Source: Ascaphus truei (lineage: Eukaryota > Chordata > Amphibia > Anura > Ascaphidae). From it: a DNA stretch of 64,000 nt. Numbering within the stretch: position 1 is the stretch's first letter; every line of letters starts with the position of its first letter. The position numbers and the translations under genes are program-made. The notes below the pieces were generated by a model. It was given only the letters and a program-made list of their open reading frames with translations, was not told the DNA's origin and searched no databases. Below, one piece after another: positions 46,225-57,479 of the stretch. The DNA is taken from the NCBI GenBank assembly GCA_036426205.1, contig CM071568.1, forward strand, positions 35,567,623 to 35,631,622, written 5' to 3'.

Positions 46225-46908
46225 CCTAACATCTATGTGCAAAAAGAATTTTATTTCTAGGTGCCCTAGAACAGAAGTTCCCACGCCAATTGCCCGTGAA
46301 CTTGACCGAGGCCCTAAGTAGTTCCCACGCCAATTGCGTGAATATAATGTAAAATAATCCGTTCTGTGGGTCTGAGCGGGTTGAAATTTGCCTGGTCCTC
46401 ATGCGGGAGGACACTTGCCATAGTGGCAAAATATCAGCCTTGCACGACCCCCGGAACCGGAGATACAAAAGACAGTTTAAAAGCACATTACCAAAGTGGC
46501 TTTTTTTCTGCCATGCCAGTCAATGACAGAAACCTGAAATTTAACATCACCCTGACTCCGTTCTGTTGCCACGAGAGGGTCGCAATTTGCCATGCAATCC
46601 TGCCGCAACTAGGACTACATGGTGACCGAATCTGAGCCCTCTAGGTCGAACAGAAACGGAGTTGTGGGTTCCAGGTTTCTGCTGATTCTGACTTAGCCGT
46701 TTCAAAGCTTTCTCCGCCATTACGATCAATGGTAGGACCCTCCTCGCCGGCGTGACCATTTCTCGCCGCCATTACTGCTCGGACCCTGTTGAGGTCAAGT
46801 GAGGGGGTTCCTAACATCTAGGGGCAAAATTAAAAAGAATTTTATTTCTAGGTGCCCTGGAACAGAAGTTCCCACGCCAATTGCCCTAGTTCCCACGCCA
46901 ATTGCGCG
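46225..46908. repeat. Direct repeats flanking a short unit
   Basis: The block at 46225-46350 (AGAATTTTATTTCTAGGTGCCCT, CACGCCAATTGC twice) recurs at 46811-46908. The spacing is about 585 bp. Within each block CACGCCAATTGC occurs twice. The intervening 460 bp are GC-rich without a gene. Confidence 0.7.
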
Positions 46909-48736
46909 ACCAGGCAGTAAAAAAACAGTGCAGCAAGCCTCGACATTTGTTACACTGTCAAAGGAGCAAATGGAAACAATGTGAGGCAATTCAACACGTT
47001 CTTTTATTGGTGGAGTCAGTACAAAAACATTTATTTACAAATACTGTACAATGTTGAAACATTTAACGTGCACAGCAATTCTAACCATCAACACACAATA
47101 ATACATTCCGCAGCCTTTATTAAATTCTTCTGCCACAAAACATTTTTGGTGCATGGGGCAAAGGGAGTTAAAGTGACTTGCTTTTTATGTACTGTATTTG
47201 GGGGTTGTCTTTGGGGGTTTATTCATCAAATTATTATGATGAACTGCCTTTTGAAATTACAGTGCCACATTTTGTGTATTTGTGGGGATAGTGGGACAGA
47301 AAAAGAGGTAGTGAAAACATGAGAGGTGTTTAATTATAAGGTGTGAAGCTGTCAGGGGAGGTTGGGAATTTTTAGATAAAAAAAGGTGCTTTGGTACACA
47401 CTGATAAAACATTAATTAGAAGAAAAAAAATGCCCCCAAAATAGTACTATCAAGCATGCACACTCTTATTGAACCAGCCTGACATGCATACATCAGTTCG
47501 ATGCAGCCCAGGGGATAATTCAAAATATATAAACATTGTAGCACTAACAACATACTTAGATGAGAAAAGACACAGTGTCATCTGCATCAGGCAGCAACTT
47601 TAGTCGGCAAACAGGAGGGGATGAGGGAAGCACCCACTTCAGTTTGCAAACAGGAAGGGATGGAAGAAGCAGCAGTATTAATGCCACACATGCTGGTCAT
47701 GCATGACCTCTGTCCCCACTACTGTCACCAGTTTTGGAGGGTGTTTAAATCATGGTTGAGGTTTGCACATAGTTCACCTATGGCTGGTGAATATCCTTTG
47801 CAATTTTTTTAATGACATGACGCATACAGAAAATTATAGCGATAACGCTGGTATGTGCACCTGTAATAGAGATGATACATTATTTAAATGGTTATTTATT
47901 GTGTAGGATGCGACAAGAGTTGTGTACTTCACTTTTACGCTGGTTCCGTATGACTGGCATACACACCATTGACAGCAAATACTTCATCCCTCCACCCACT
48001 ATGAATGGCGTCGGACTGGACAATTTAAGAAAAAGGGTGATGTCTGGTATTGCTCCATTCACATCATGTGGTCAGTAGAGGTGTGTTGAGTATTTTGTTT
48101 ATAAAAATAAATAAATAAAATTTTCTTTAATGGTGCAGTTGACAGGTTTCTCTCTATTATAATGTATACAAAGTGACACAGCATGAGATTTTTCTGCATT
48201 GGATCATGCATCTGTAATAAAGTTAATGTGTAACTAGTCAGGTAGTGTAATACAATACTATACTCACAAGCACTATACTCCCACACAGTTTGCAGTGTAA
48301 CAAAACATTCCGCACCTCTTTACAGTATTTACCTTACTTATTGTATAGTAAGTAACAGAGCTTTACTCTTTTTGCCCCACAGGTGATACAGTAAGTCTTG
48401 AAAATTATGTTTTCATTGAAAACAGTAAGCAACCAAGAATCTGGCTTCAGGTGGCTGAAAGACATTTCTCTGTTGTTGATTTTCTAACAGGAGGGTGCAG
48501 GGTTATTTGCGTGTGGTGGGGGATAGTGGGAATAAGGTAGATGAAGGGGCGATGAGGGAAAATTAATGAGGCTGTAGCTATATGGGGATTATGGGATAAT
48601 GGAGAAGGGATTCTTAAGTAGGTTGAGGGTTATAGAGGGGAAGGGGGTAATTATGGTGGTTAAGCATGGAGGGAGCATGAAGGGTGCACTTTTACATTTT
48701 AGAAAAATAAATGACACCTTTTTAATTTTCAGTAAA
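46909..48736. other. No supported gene
   Basis: AT-rich. 47175-47255 (CTTTTTATGTACTGTATTTGGG ... ATTATTATGATGAACTGC) recurs in shorter form at 63956-64000. The frame at 47872-48078 is preceded by TTATTGTGTAG, an acceptor-like site, but has no recognisable domain. Confidence 0.45.
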
Positions 48737-50060
48737 TTTGTTTGATGTGTAGCGCACATACCCCCACACCCTGGAAGATGTGTGGCTTAGATGTGTGTGG
48801 TGCAATACCTGTGGCTCACAGGAGGCCCGAGTCTCCATTGCTCGGAGCCTGGGGTGTACCTGGATCGGTGCTCGATAGTGCCTCCACCTGCCTGGGATTC
48901 TATATGTAGAATAACTCCATTACAGGACACATAAGAAATACAAACGTGGTATAAGATAACTGTTTTACTGCAATCAACCAAAATATAACACAAAGATATA
49001 GATATACAGTCCCACCAACCAGGCCATGCATGGCCGCGCCCACCTGTACTCTGTCCCCCACCTGAAAACACAGTCCCCAAAATATTGAGGGGCACTCTGG
49101 CACCCAACCACCCTGATGTCCAAGAGTATACAGTCCCTACCCAAAATGTGGTACAGTGATGCCCACTAAAGTGTAAGGTTGGTGCACATGCAGAGGTTAG
49201 GTACCTGCCGGGTGGTCCCGCACCAGGCGCGCTGATGTCGTCAGATGGGATCCACGGAACGCAGAGTAGGTAACTGCGAAGCCTCCGCCTATATGTTGGG
49301 TGAGTCCCTCATTGAGTGTACCACCATATGCAATGTCTCTTGTATCAGAGAGGTGATCTAGTCCCAGATCACCCTGGTCCAGGATGGAACCATGTCCTTG
49401 CTTTGTCCCTATGTTCTGGTTCTACAGGGGCTGTCTCCATTTCTATGGGCCTGTCCCTGCAGCAACCGCAAGCTTTAGCTTGTACACAGGGGAGTCGGGG
49501 CCTAGCTGGAGCCTAACAGGGTGTATCTGGCTAGTGCAGGTGCCACAGACACCTGAACACCCAACCTACCCCTTCCTTGTCACAGCTCTAACTGACATGC
49601 TCCTCTGCCCGCGAAACGTATCAACTACTCCCTCCAGAGGGAAAGCTGCAGCCCTATTGACTGTACTGGACCACCTGACCTATACAGAGTCTCATGGGAC
49701 ATGTAGTCCCTGCTGGGAGCCTTCTCCGATTGGCTGCCATTCACGCATATACACTGCGCATGCACAATCTTCCCTAATGGCCACCGCTGTGGTGAACCTA
49801 TCTGCGTGTGTGCAAACCATCTGCGCATGTGCACGCATACTGAACATGGCAGCGCCCTGAACAACGGAGCCATGTTGGATCGCCGGCGACCCGGTCGCCC
49901 CTACCTCAACTTCCCTGCACCACCATGCCTATGGCAGTCTAACCGCAGCCTTTGGCAGCACCCCCGACAGCCTGCCTCAGCTCCCACATGCACCAGTATT
50001 AGTCTGATGCACCCGCGCACATCCAGCCGGCATCTGAGGAGGTAAGGGGATCCAGGGGGG
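48737..50060. repeat. Unclassified interspersed repeat, possibly LTR
   Basis: Distinct GC content and boundaries: it begins near TGTAGCGCACATACCCCC and ends near the GGTAAGGGGATCC stretch. A degenerate GCGAAACGTATC is present at 49611. No ORF has coding support. Classification is open. Confidence 0.35.
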
Positions 50061-50227
50061 GCCTGCTATAATCTATTTGTAATTAGCACATAAAGTTTAA
50101 AAAATGCGTATGAACACATGAAATAAAGCTAGTGCAGGTATACTGATTTCCTTAGGTTAAACAAAAAAAAAGTGTGTGTCAAGATTATTAGGCAATGCCT
50201 GCTGCTTTGTTAATAAAGCAATGAGTT
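50061..50227. other. Short unassigned spacer
   Basis: AT-rich sequence before the hAT element, including a poly-A run at 50161. Confidence 0.5.
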
Positions 50228-50235
50228 CCCTAATC
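50228..50235. repeat. hAT target duplication CCCTAATC, left copy
   Basis: CCCTAATC precedes the element and is repeated exactly at 52900-52907. An 8 bp duplication is diagnostic for hAT insertion. Confidence 0.9.
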
Positions 50236-50439
50236 CAGCGGTGCGCAAACTGGGGGGCACGCCCCCCTGGGGGGGCGCAAGATTGTTTAGGGGGGGCGCA
50301 GGAAGCAGCGGCGATTTTGCCAGGAGCAGAGGGAAAAAAGCCGTCTGCAGCTGCAATTTTTCTTTTGGCCATTAGGTGGCGCTGTGCTACAGTACACAGC
50401 AGCATCTCGTTGCTTCCTGCATCAGCGACATGGGGAGAG

Positions 50440-50960
50440 GGGGTGAGTGAGACTGGCACATGGGGGGAGTGAGACTGGGACATGGGGGAGTGAGACTGGG
50501 AAACGAAATTGGGGGGGATTGAGACTGGGAGCAATAGGGGGGGAGTGGAACTGGGCATGGTGGGGAGTTGAAGACTGGGACATGGGGGGGAGTGAGACTG
50601 GGACATATAAAACATGGGGGGGAGTGGAGACTTGGGACACGGACGACACCGAATTGTGGGGGAGCCGTTCGACCTAGTGGACAGTCAACAATGTGGGTGT
50701 TGAAGTGAGAGCGGGACATGGGGGCGTGAGACTGGGACATGGGGGATGAACTGACAATGGGGGGGATGGAGACTGGGACTGGGGGGAGTGAGACTGGGAC
50801 AGTGGGGGGGTGAGACTGGGACATGGGGGAGTGGACTGCCACAGATTGGGGGAGTGATACTGTTGGACAACAATGGGGGGATGATGAGACTGGATGGACA
50901 TGGGGTGAGTGAGACTGGGAACATGGGGGGGAGTGTATACTTGGTGAGCAAGTGTGTGGT
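50440..50960. repeat. G-rich minisatellite, left array
   Basis: Degenerate tandem copies of about 22 bp, roughly AGTGAGACTGGGACATGGGG. Runs of G5-G7 alternate with GAGACTGGGACA. Irregular units continue to about 51110. The G-rich strand could form quadruplexes. Confidence 0.88.
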
Positions 50961-51579
50961 ATGTATACTGTGGACTAAGGGGAATGTGTGAGTGATAACT
51001 GGTTGTCCCAGGGCTGTGTAGGATAGACAGAGGTGGTTGTGTTCGTGGGGTGGGGGTGAGTGATGGGACTCGGGTGGGCACATTGGGGTTTGGGTTATTG
51101 AGACGTGGCAACAATATGGTGGTTTCTGTTATTGATACTTCACAGCGCTTATTTGTGTGGTGCATGGGTGGTAGTGACATCCTGGCACCCTATGTTCCGT
51201 TTGTTTTACTTTGAGACTGTTTTTACCCCTGGGGGGGTGGGGGTGATTGGAGGGACAGTGGGGAGGGGCAAGGGGGAGACGTGAGAAGACTGCGAGTGAT
51301 CGTGCTTGATGGGGGTGTTATGGATTAAGCTACTGGTGGTTCACCTGGGTGGGGGGGTGATTGAGAAATCAGAAGTGAAAACGAAGGGAATTGGGGGAGT
51401 GGTGGTGGTTAGTTACATGAGACGGTGGTGGGTGTGGGGGTGTTACAGCTGAGGGGGGGGGAGAGGCTGGGGGGGATGGGGGTGGGGCGAAAGGGGGGAA
51501 TTGGGGGGTGATAGGAAGAGATGGGTGTTGGGGGTTGGGAGGGGTGTTGGGGTGTGAGTTGGGAAAATACAAAATACCC

Positions 51580-51870
51580 GGGTGGTGAGGGCCCAGCCCC
51601 ATGCACCCGGCTGGTTGTTCTTGCTCCTTGTTGGACCCCACCCCAAAATTTTTTGTGTTTTATCTTTCGCCTTTTTGCTCCCCTTGTTTTTTCAACGAAC
51701 CCTCCCTCGTCCTTTCTTTTTTGATTTTTATTCTTTCTCTTTCCTTCTACTCCATAGTTGTTTCTTTCCCCGATTTTTTTGTTTTTACTACTGATCCTAC
51801 CCCTTTTCCCCCCAAACACACCTTATTTTTTCTTGGGCGCCATTATTGGGCCCCTGGTGGGGTGCGTGGT
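51580..51870. other. Pyrimidine-rich block inside the G-rich array
   Basis: Abrupt switch to C/T-rich sequence on the + strand with long T runs, ending near GGGCCCCTGGTGGGG, after which the G-rich array resumes. It could be an inverted array segment, an insertion or an assembly fault. Confidence 0.5.
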
Positions 51871-51879
51871 ACTACCCTG

Positions 51880-52560
51880 GGCACCTAGTAGGGGTGGTGG
51901 GAAGAGGTAGGCGACGGGGACATGGGGGGGTGGGAAGTGGGACGAGCTGGACATGGGGGGGGTGTGAGTGTGAGACTGGACATGGGGGAGTGGATGTGAG
52001 ACTGAGGACATGGGGAAGGTGGTTGAGTGACATGAGGGGGGTGAGCGTGTGAGATGGGGAGGGGGGTGAGAGTGAGGTGACATGGGAGGGGGTGGGAAAG
52101 ACTACAGGGGGATGGGGATGAGAGAGAGACATTGGTGGGAGGGAGGGAGGAACACTGGCAGGGAGAGAACACACAATGGCTGGAGGGAGGAGTGTGAGGA
52201 GAGACACCGGGAGGGGATGAAACATAAGCTGGTTGGAGTGGAGTGCAGAGAGAGACACTGGGGGGTGGAGAGGCAATGGCTTATAGGAGAGTGGAGATAC
52301 AATGGAGGGAGGGAGACACTGTAGGGGAGGGAGGAAAGAGAGAGAGACACACAGGGAGGGGATGGAAGAGAGTGTGGGAGACCACTGAGGGGGAGGGATA
52401 TAGAGACTGAGGGGGAGTGTGAATACGGGAGTTGGAGAGACTAAAGAGGAGTGTGAGCTGGAAGAGGGAGAGAGTGAGAAGACAATGGGGGAGGGAGAAA
52501 GAGACACACAGACTGTGGGGAGGGAAGAGATGGGGTAGGGGAGACACTGATTGAGGAATA
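51880..52560. repeat. G-rich and purine-rich array, right part
   Basis: GGACATGGGGG units (51915-52085) grade into GAGAGAGACACTG/GGAGGGAGG units (52100-52560). Confidence 0.8.
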
Positions 52561-52778
52561 GAGAGGACTGGAGGGGAGTGAGAAATACAGGGAAGACTGG
52601 AAGAGGTTAGAGAGGTCCGGAGTGTTCTAATGTGGCGGGAAGAGAGAGATTAATAAACAGGCAGAAAGGGAACGCTATTAGACAAATATTATAATATTTA
52701 TTTTAAGTTATGTAATTTTGCTATAAAATACTTTTTTTTGTAGACGCGTGGCGGGGGCGTTACAAAGCTGGTTCGCAC

Positions 52779-52810
52779 TGACGTCATGCACTGCACATGC
52801 ACTGACGTCA
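52779..52810. promoter_or_regulatory. Two perfect CRE palindromes
   Basis: TGACGTCA at 52779-52786 and 52803-52810, 24 bp apart, within the duplicated GCACTGACGTCATG. They lie near the right end of the hAT element. CREB/ATF binding is inferred from the palindrome only. Confidence 0.55.
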
Positions 52811-52907
52811 TGTGATTTTGATTACATCAGGCAGGGGGGGCCCGAGAGAATTTCATGGATGAAAAGGGGGGCTCGGCATAAAAAGTTTGCTCACCCCTGC
52901 CCTAATC

Positions 52908-53789
52908 AATGCTGATTAATTGATTACACATCCTGGAGCAGTCTGCCCTCCCACAATCAGAGTACAGGCAGAGTCATAGGGATTCACTGAGACGTTTCTA
53001 AGATACTCACTTTGATCGAGGGTGTGCTGGTGTATAATGATAACAAAAAATCAAAAAGGTAAAGTAAAATGTTTAATTGTATGCTGACGCATGCTCACAA
53101 AACTTGAAGCCATCCACAACACTGCCAATATAGTATGTGTAGTAAGTAAAAATGTTACACATTTCCTGGAACACGCAGCCACTAAAGAAATTAGCAGTGC
53201 AGCGCCATCTGGCGGTCACATACTGAAATTTACATTCAAAGAACAAACAGCACCTAACCGCCGAAGGACATTTAAATTGCCTTCCAGCAGCTTCCTGCTG
53301 CCGAACCGTAGTACACAAAGTGTTCCCGCTGGTGGTGTCTTGCGTGTTGTTATGGTACAGAGAACAAGTTTTTTTTCACTAACTAAAAGTATTGGGGATA
53401 AACTACTAAAAGGTGAAATTGACACTCAAAAACCACAGAGCTTTTTATACACCCCAAATGATGGCACATTTCAATGTCTGATGCAGTTTTCATCCCCTTA
53501 TGTCAAGTAAATTAATTAAACTAAGGGGTTTTTTTTTACTTTTGACACACCATTTGTGGTCTATGCTTTAACATGCCCATGGGAACAATTATATGTGGGC
53601 AACATTTCTGGATGAGTCAAACAACTCCAGAGCACAAAAGAGACATCATAAAATACGAAAGGATTCACCATGATTCATAGTTGAGATTCTTTATTCTGGA
53701 AGAAGTTTGCAGAGTAAAGGAATGAGTCTGAGACTGAAGCAGTGAATACCACAATGAAAGTGGAATGCACTCTTGCTCATAGTTCCTTA
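52908..53789. other. Unassigned sequence with one unsupported ORF
   Basis: The 139-codon + frame at 53091-53510 has no domain I recognise and a random-looking composition. It is overlapped by minus-strand frames of similar size, so I do not call it a gene. Confidence 0.45.
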
Positions 53790-53791
53790 TA

Positions 53792-54155
53792 CAGTAGAGG
53801 CAACGTTTATTCGAACATTTGCCGTAAACTAGCCGGGTTACATTCTGGGTATGTGCTGGGTATGTGCTGGGTTATGTTCTTCTGGGCTAGTTTGAGGCAC
53901 GTTTAAGGCATTTCTTTGTCGATTGACTACGCACCCTATAGATTAACACAGCAGGGATCCCTGGCATCCCCATTCAGTTTGAATGGGACCTCCAGGGACC
54001 CCCGCTGTTAATCTGATAGGCCATTAATCAATGCAGAAATGCTGGGGCTAGTTTCAGGAAAGTTTAAGGCATGTACCCAGCATGTACCTGGGTGTTTCCT
54101 GGGTTTTTGGGGGAATTGCCACTGGTTTTTGTTCGAATAAGAGTTGCCTCTACTG
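53792..54155. mobile_element. MITE with TA target, mariner/pogo-like
   Basis: 364 bp. Left end CAGTAGAGGCAACGTTTATT; right end on the other strand CAGTAGAGGCAACTCTTATT, followed on both by CGAAC. TA flanks each side. The middle (53941-54018) is a second long palindrome, GATTAACACAGCAGGGATCC...GTCCCCGCTGTTAATC-like, shared with dispersed fragments at 14034 and 39715. No transposase. GCTGGGTATGTGCTGGG is a short tandem repeat at about 53855. Confidence 0.85.
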
Positions 54156-54451
54156 TATATAGTTTTCCATTATCAGTTCTCTGACATCACCATTCTCTGT
54201 GTGCATATGTTGTCTATGTCATTACCAGCAGGTCTCAAGTGGTGGAAGTTTTTGTGAATGGACAGTGGACAATGGTGTTGGTAGTGACCTCTGGAAACAT
54301 AAGCAATCTTAGTTTAATGAATAAAGAGGGATCCTTTCTCATGCAGTTGGGCATACAATGCCAGTATATGACTGGCCTCTGTAAGGCACAGATGAAAGTG
54401 GGTTCAGCAGCAGAAATGGATCCCGATGGCTGAAGCAGTCAGAATGGGATT
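54156..54451. other. No gene recognised
   Basis: Short interval between the MITE and a LINE fragment; the 64-codon ORF is not supported. Confidence 0.45.
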
Positions 54452-55240
54452 TTTTTATTTTAAAATGTTTTACCAGGAAGTAATACATTGTGAGTTACCT
54501 CTCGTTTTCAAGTATCTCCTGGACATAGTAAATATGACAAATAATACTGTAAATGGTTAAAAATACAGTTACATAAATGAACAGGATATACGTTATATAC
54601 AATACATTGCATGCACAGTTAGAGAATATGTATATTATAGGCTTATGTAACAGTTACAGACCAGATTAAAAATGTGAGACAGCCTTAGTTTTGAAAGAAC
54701 TTAAACTGGTGGTGGATGTGAGAGTCTCCGGTAGGTTGTTCCAGTTTTGGGGTGCACGGTAAGAGAAGGAGGAGCGGCCGGATACTTTGTTGAGCCTTGA
54801 GACCATGAACAGTCTTTTGGAGTCTGATCTCAGATGATAAGTGCTGCATGTAGTAGGGGTGAGGAGTTTGTTCAGATAGATGGGTAGCTTGCCCAGAAAG
54901 TATTTGAAGGCAAGACAGGAAAGGTGAACTTTGCACCTTGACTCGAGTGAATGACCTATCTAGTTCTTTGAGCATTTCGCTGATGTGTGTTGTAGTTGCA
55001 TTGGAGAACAAAATGACAAATTGAATTGTAAAGGGTGTCAAGTTTGCTTAGGTGGGTTTGGGGTGCTGAGCCATATACTACAGTATATCTCCATAGTCTA
55101 TAATTGGTATTAACATCTGCTGTGCGATACACTTTCTGGCCAGCAGGCTTAGGGAGGATTTGTTCCTGTAAAGTACACTGAAAGCGTTACTTTTTTACTT
55201 TGGTAGGAATCACTTCACTCAACCTAGTGATTTGGACAGC
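54452..55240 (-). pseudogene. LINE RT C-terminal fragment, copy 2 (L2/Rex1 group)
   Basis: Same family as 20335-20760: AAATGTTTTACCAGGAAGTAATACATTG and GTGAGACAGC.TTAGTTTTGAAAGAA are shared, with broken reading as AP..WN.LP on the minus strand near 54740. This copy extends further upstream of the protein (to about 55240), including a frameshifted stretch at 54840-55040. The minus-strand 118-codon frame here is a shifted reading. Confidence 0.72.
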
Positions 55241-55497
55241 ACTGGTTTAGCACTCTCCGAAACACAGACAAATACGAGCTCGGGAAGAGAGGAGTAAGAC
55301 AACAGGTCTGCTTCCACACTTCAAAGTTTATTCAGTTGTGCCCCGACATTTATACAGAAAACCAAGGGCATGTTAATACATAACATATCATGTTTAACAA
55401 TGAGACATAACAAGTTTCTGTAGAGGTTATGTGTCTGTGTCTTTGGACAAAGCATTAGTAAATCATTACATCTTGCTTGCGTTTGGCCGGCAGTGTC
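55241..55497. other. No gene recognised
   Basis: Short unassigned interval. Confidence 0.4.
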
Positions 55498-56372
55498 TAC
55501 TTCCCTAGTTTGCAAGTGCCTCATTCTGCTGGATATACCCACTGTGGTCTTTCTCCCTCCTAATAGAGGTAAATGAGAATTTTAATCCTAATAGAGGTAT
55601 ATTAGTATTGTATCTGGTAGTGTTAGGACTTGCGAACAGGTGTCTGCCTTGACGTGGCTCGCAAGCTTACAACGCTTTGGCCAAAGGGTTAAACTAAATG
55701 ACCCTACATCAAGAGAATATATAAGTATTTTACTGTGTATTTCTGTCATGTTGGATGTAGCATTGGGCTTCTCTGTCGTCTGTTATATACATATGCCATA
55801 CTCAATAGCACTCCATTTTGACACATATACATATATATATTTTGTGGGGGCTCAGGGGTTCCCAAAAAGAGCTTACTGGGGTTCTGTGTTTTGTTAACCC
55901 ATTCTCAGCTGTTCAAGCTGGTGGAGGTTAGTGGCTCCTCCTTCCCAGATTTTAAGCCCGCCCCTCCCCACTTCCCTAGTTTGCAAGTGCCTCATTCTGC
56001 TGGATATACCCACTGTGGTTTTTCTCCCTCCTAATAGAGGTAAATGAGAATTTTAATCCTAATAGAGGTATATTAGTATTGTATCTGGAGTGTTAGGACT
56101 TGCGAACAGGTGTCTGCCTTGACGTGGCTCGCAAGCTTACAACGCTTTGGCTAAAGGGTTAAACTAAATGACCCTACATCAAGAGAATATATAAGTATTT
56201 TACTGTGTATTTCTGTCATGTTGGATGTAGCATTGGGCTTCTCTGTCGTCTGTTGTATACATATGCCACGCTCAATAGCACTCCATTTTGACACATATAC
56301 ATATATATATATTTTGTGGGGGCTCAGGGGTTCCCAAAAAGAGCTTACTGGGGTTCTGTGTTTTGTTAACCC
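55498..56372. repeat. Direct duplication of a 400 bp block
   Basis: 55498-55897 (ACTTCCCTAGTTTGCAAGTG ... TTTTGTTAACCC) is repeated at 55972-56372 with few changes. About 74 bp lie between copies. The block contains GGTTAAACTAAATGACCC and an (AT)n run near its end. The two copies may be LTR parts of the adjacent endogenous retrovirus. Confidence 0.85.
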
Positions 56373-56838
56373 AGTGTCTACTTCTACATTACAAAGAGAA
56401 ATACAGGGAATGTCTATTAAGAGCATGCAGTTGTATTGTTTGGGACATGTTACTGCTCTTGTGCTATTGTATAAAAGACAAACTGAAAACAACAGAAGTA
56501 AATAAAGATTACATCTAGCATAATGAGTTCATTCTCTCAGTACTGGAACAGCTCATATAAGAAAGATAAAGCTAGCAGATTATATTCACCCTTTCAATCC
56601 CTGAGACTTGTAGAGCTGACATATAATTGTAACCCCTTCAAACCCTCAATTTTGTTCTAAAAGAACAACCATTTGACCAAACCCATTTATTCTTCTGCTC
56701 ATCACTCAGGAGAGGAAAAACTCCCAGGGGAAAAACCTCCAAAAGACCATGGGCTTGCAGAAACCTATCTCTTACTAGGTATCTCATGTGACGATTAGAG
56801 ATGAATATATGGGTGGTCTGACAGAACCGCAAAGATTG
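56373..56838. other. Unassigned, probably retrovirus-derived
   Basis: Lies between the duplicated block and the envelope start of the retrovirus relic. No motif can be read reliably. Confidence 0.4.
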
Positions 56839-57057
56839 TTATCTCTCCCTACTATGGTGGGGGACATATACATTTATATATGTGTATATCTCTGTGTGTT
56901 GCATATAACAGGCAGTTAGCCCCGCAATTAGTCCCCAGATTATAGCTATTATAATAGATAACCACATGGTAAATATTAGGAGCTTGCCGACGGGTCCAGG
57001 ATGGGTGGACCACGGGAAGCGATTGGTGCGGTCTTCACACGGCTTGCATGTATCCAT
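56839..57057 (-). pseudogene. Retroviral envelope N-terminal fragment
   Basis: A 72-codon frame that overlaps the end of integrase in another frame, as envelope genes do. It has a polar start and then a long hydrophobic stretch (about residues 25-50), suitable as a signal peptide. The rest of the surface and transmembrane subunits is missing. Confidence 0.5.
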
Positions 57058-57479
57058 GTTGGGCTGTCTTCTGTCAAGATTGCAGTACGGGTGACGGCGA
57101 TAATGGTGGTTAGTTTGCCGAAGGGAGGATCCAGCGTCTTGTTTTTGAACAGTTGCTTGACCAGGACCGTGTCACCTGGTTTGAAAGTGTGTGTTGGCGT
57201 ACCTGTGGGACAAGGAAGAGACATAGATACATCACCATAGATGCCATTCAACTTGTCAACAAGGTGTATTACATATTCCTGTATTATACAATTCAGGTCG
57301 CCCTTTGTTTTTGGTACACCATGAGACTTTGTCCATGCATTAAGAGTCATAATATCAGGGTGTTTAGTAATCAACTGGTCACCCACAGTCATAAATGGCA
57401 TTGTAACAACAGTGTCAACCTGGGCTGAAGGTGCCACATAATCGGCTATGGTTTGTAAGAGACCTCTAGGATTACTCAT
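56976..57479 (-). pseudogene. Retroviral integrase C-terminus joined to an upstream segment
   Basis: The 3' half of this frame reads FKPGDTVLVKQLF (near 57190-57150) and AILTEDSPTWIHASRVK (near 57085-57035), the SH3-like C-terminal end of gamma- and epsilon-type integrases. The 5' part does not look like integrase core and may be gag, so the deletion junction probably lies near 57290. The frame overlaps the envelope start. Confidence 0.7.

Larger units (their letters stand above)
50236..52899. mobile_element. Non-autonomous hAT transposon containing a minisatellite
   Basis: 2664 bp. Ends CAGCGGTGCGCAAACT and, on the other strand, CAGGGGTGAGCAAACT, 14 of 16 bases the same. It is bounded by the perfect 8 bp duplication CCCTAATC. 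No transposase frame is present. The inside is dominated by a G-rich degenerate tandem repeat and purine-rich sequence, with a non-repetitive shell of about 200 bp on the left (50236-50430) and 270 bp on the right (52630-52899). The internal ORFs are low-complexity readings. Confidence 0.92.

Noticed and set aside
47872..48078. Possible exon after TTATTGTGTAG
   Set aside because: No domain, no clear donor site, short; kept only as a note.
49600..49625. Seventh hammerhead-like motif (GCGAAACGTATC)
   Set aside because: The upstream CTGANGA-like part and flanking complementarity are missing.
50157..52547. Many Pro/Ser/His- or Gly-rich ORFs of 60-211 codons
   Set aside because: Low-complexity translations of the G-rich array inside the hAT element.
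53091..53510. 139-codon + ORF
   Set aside because: No domain recognised; similar-sized frames on the other strand and no splice or polyadenylation context.
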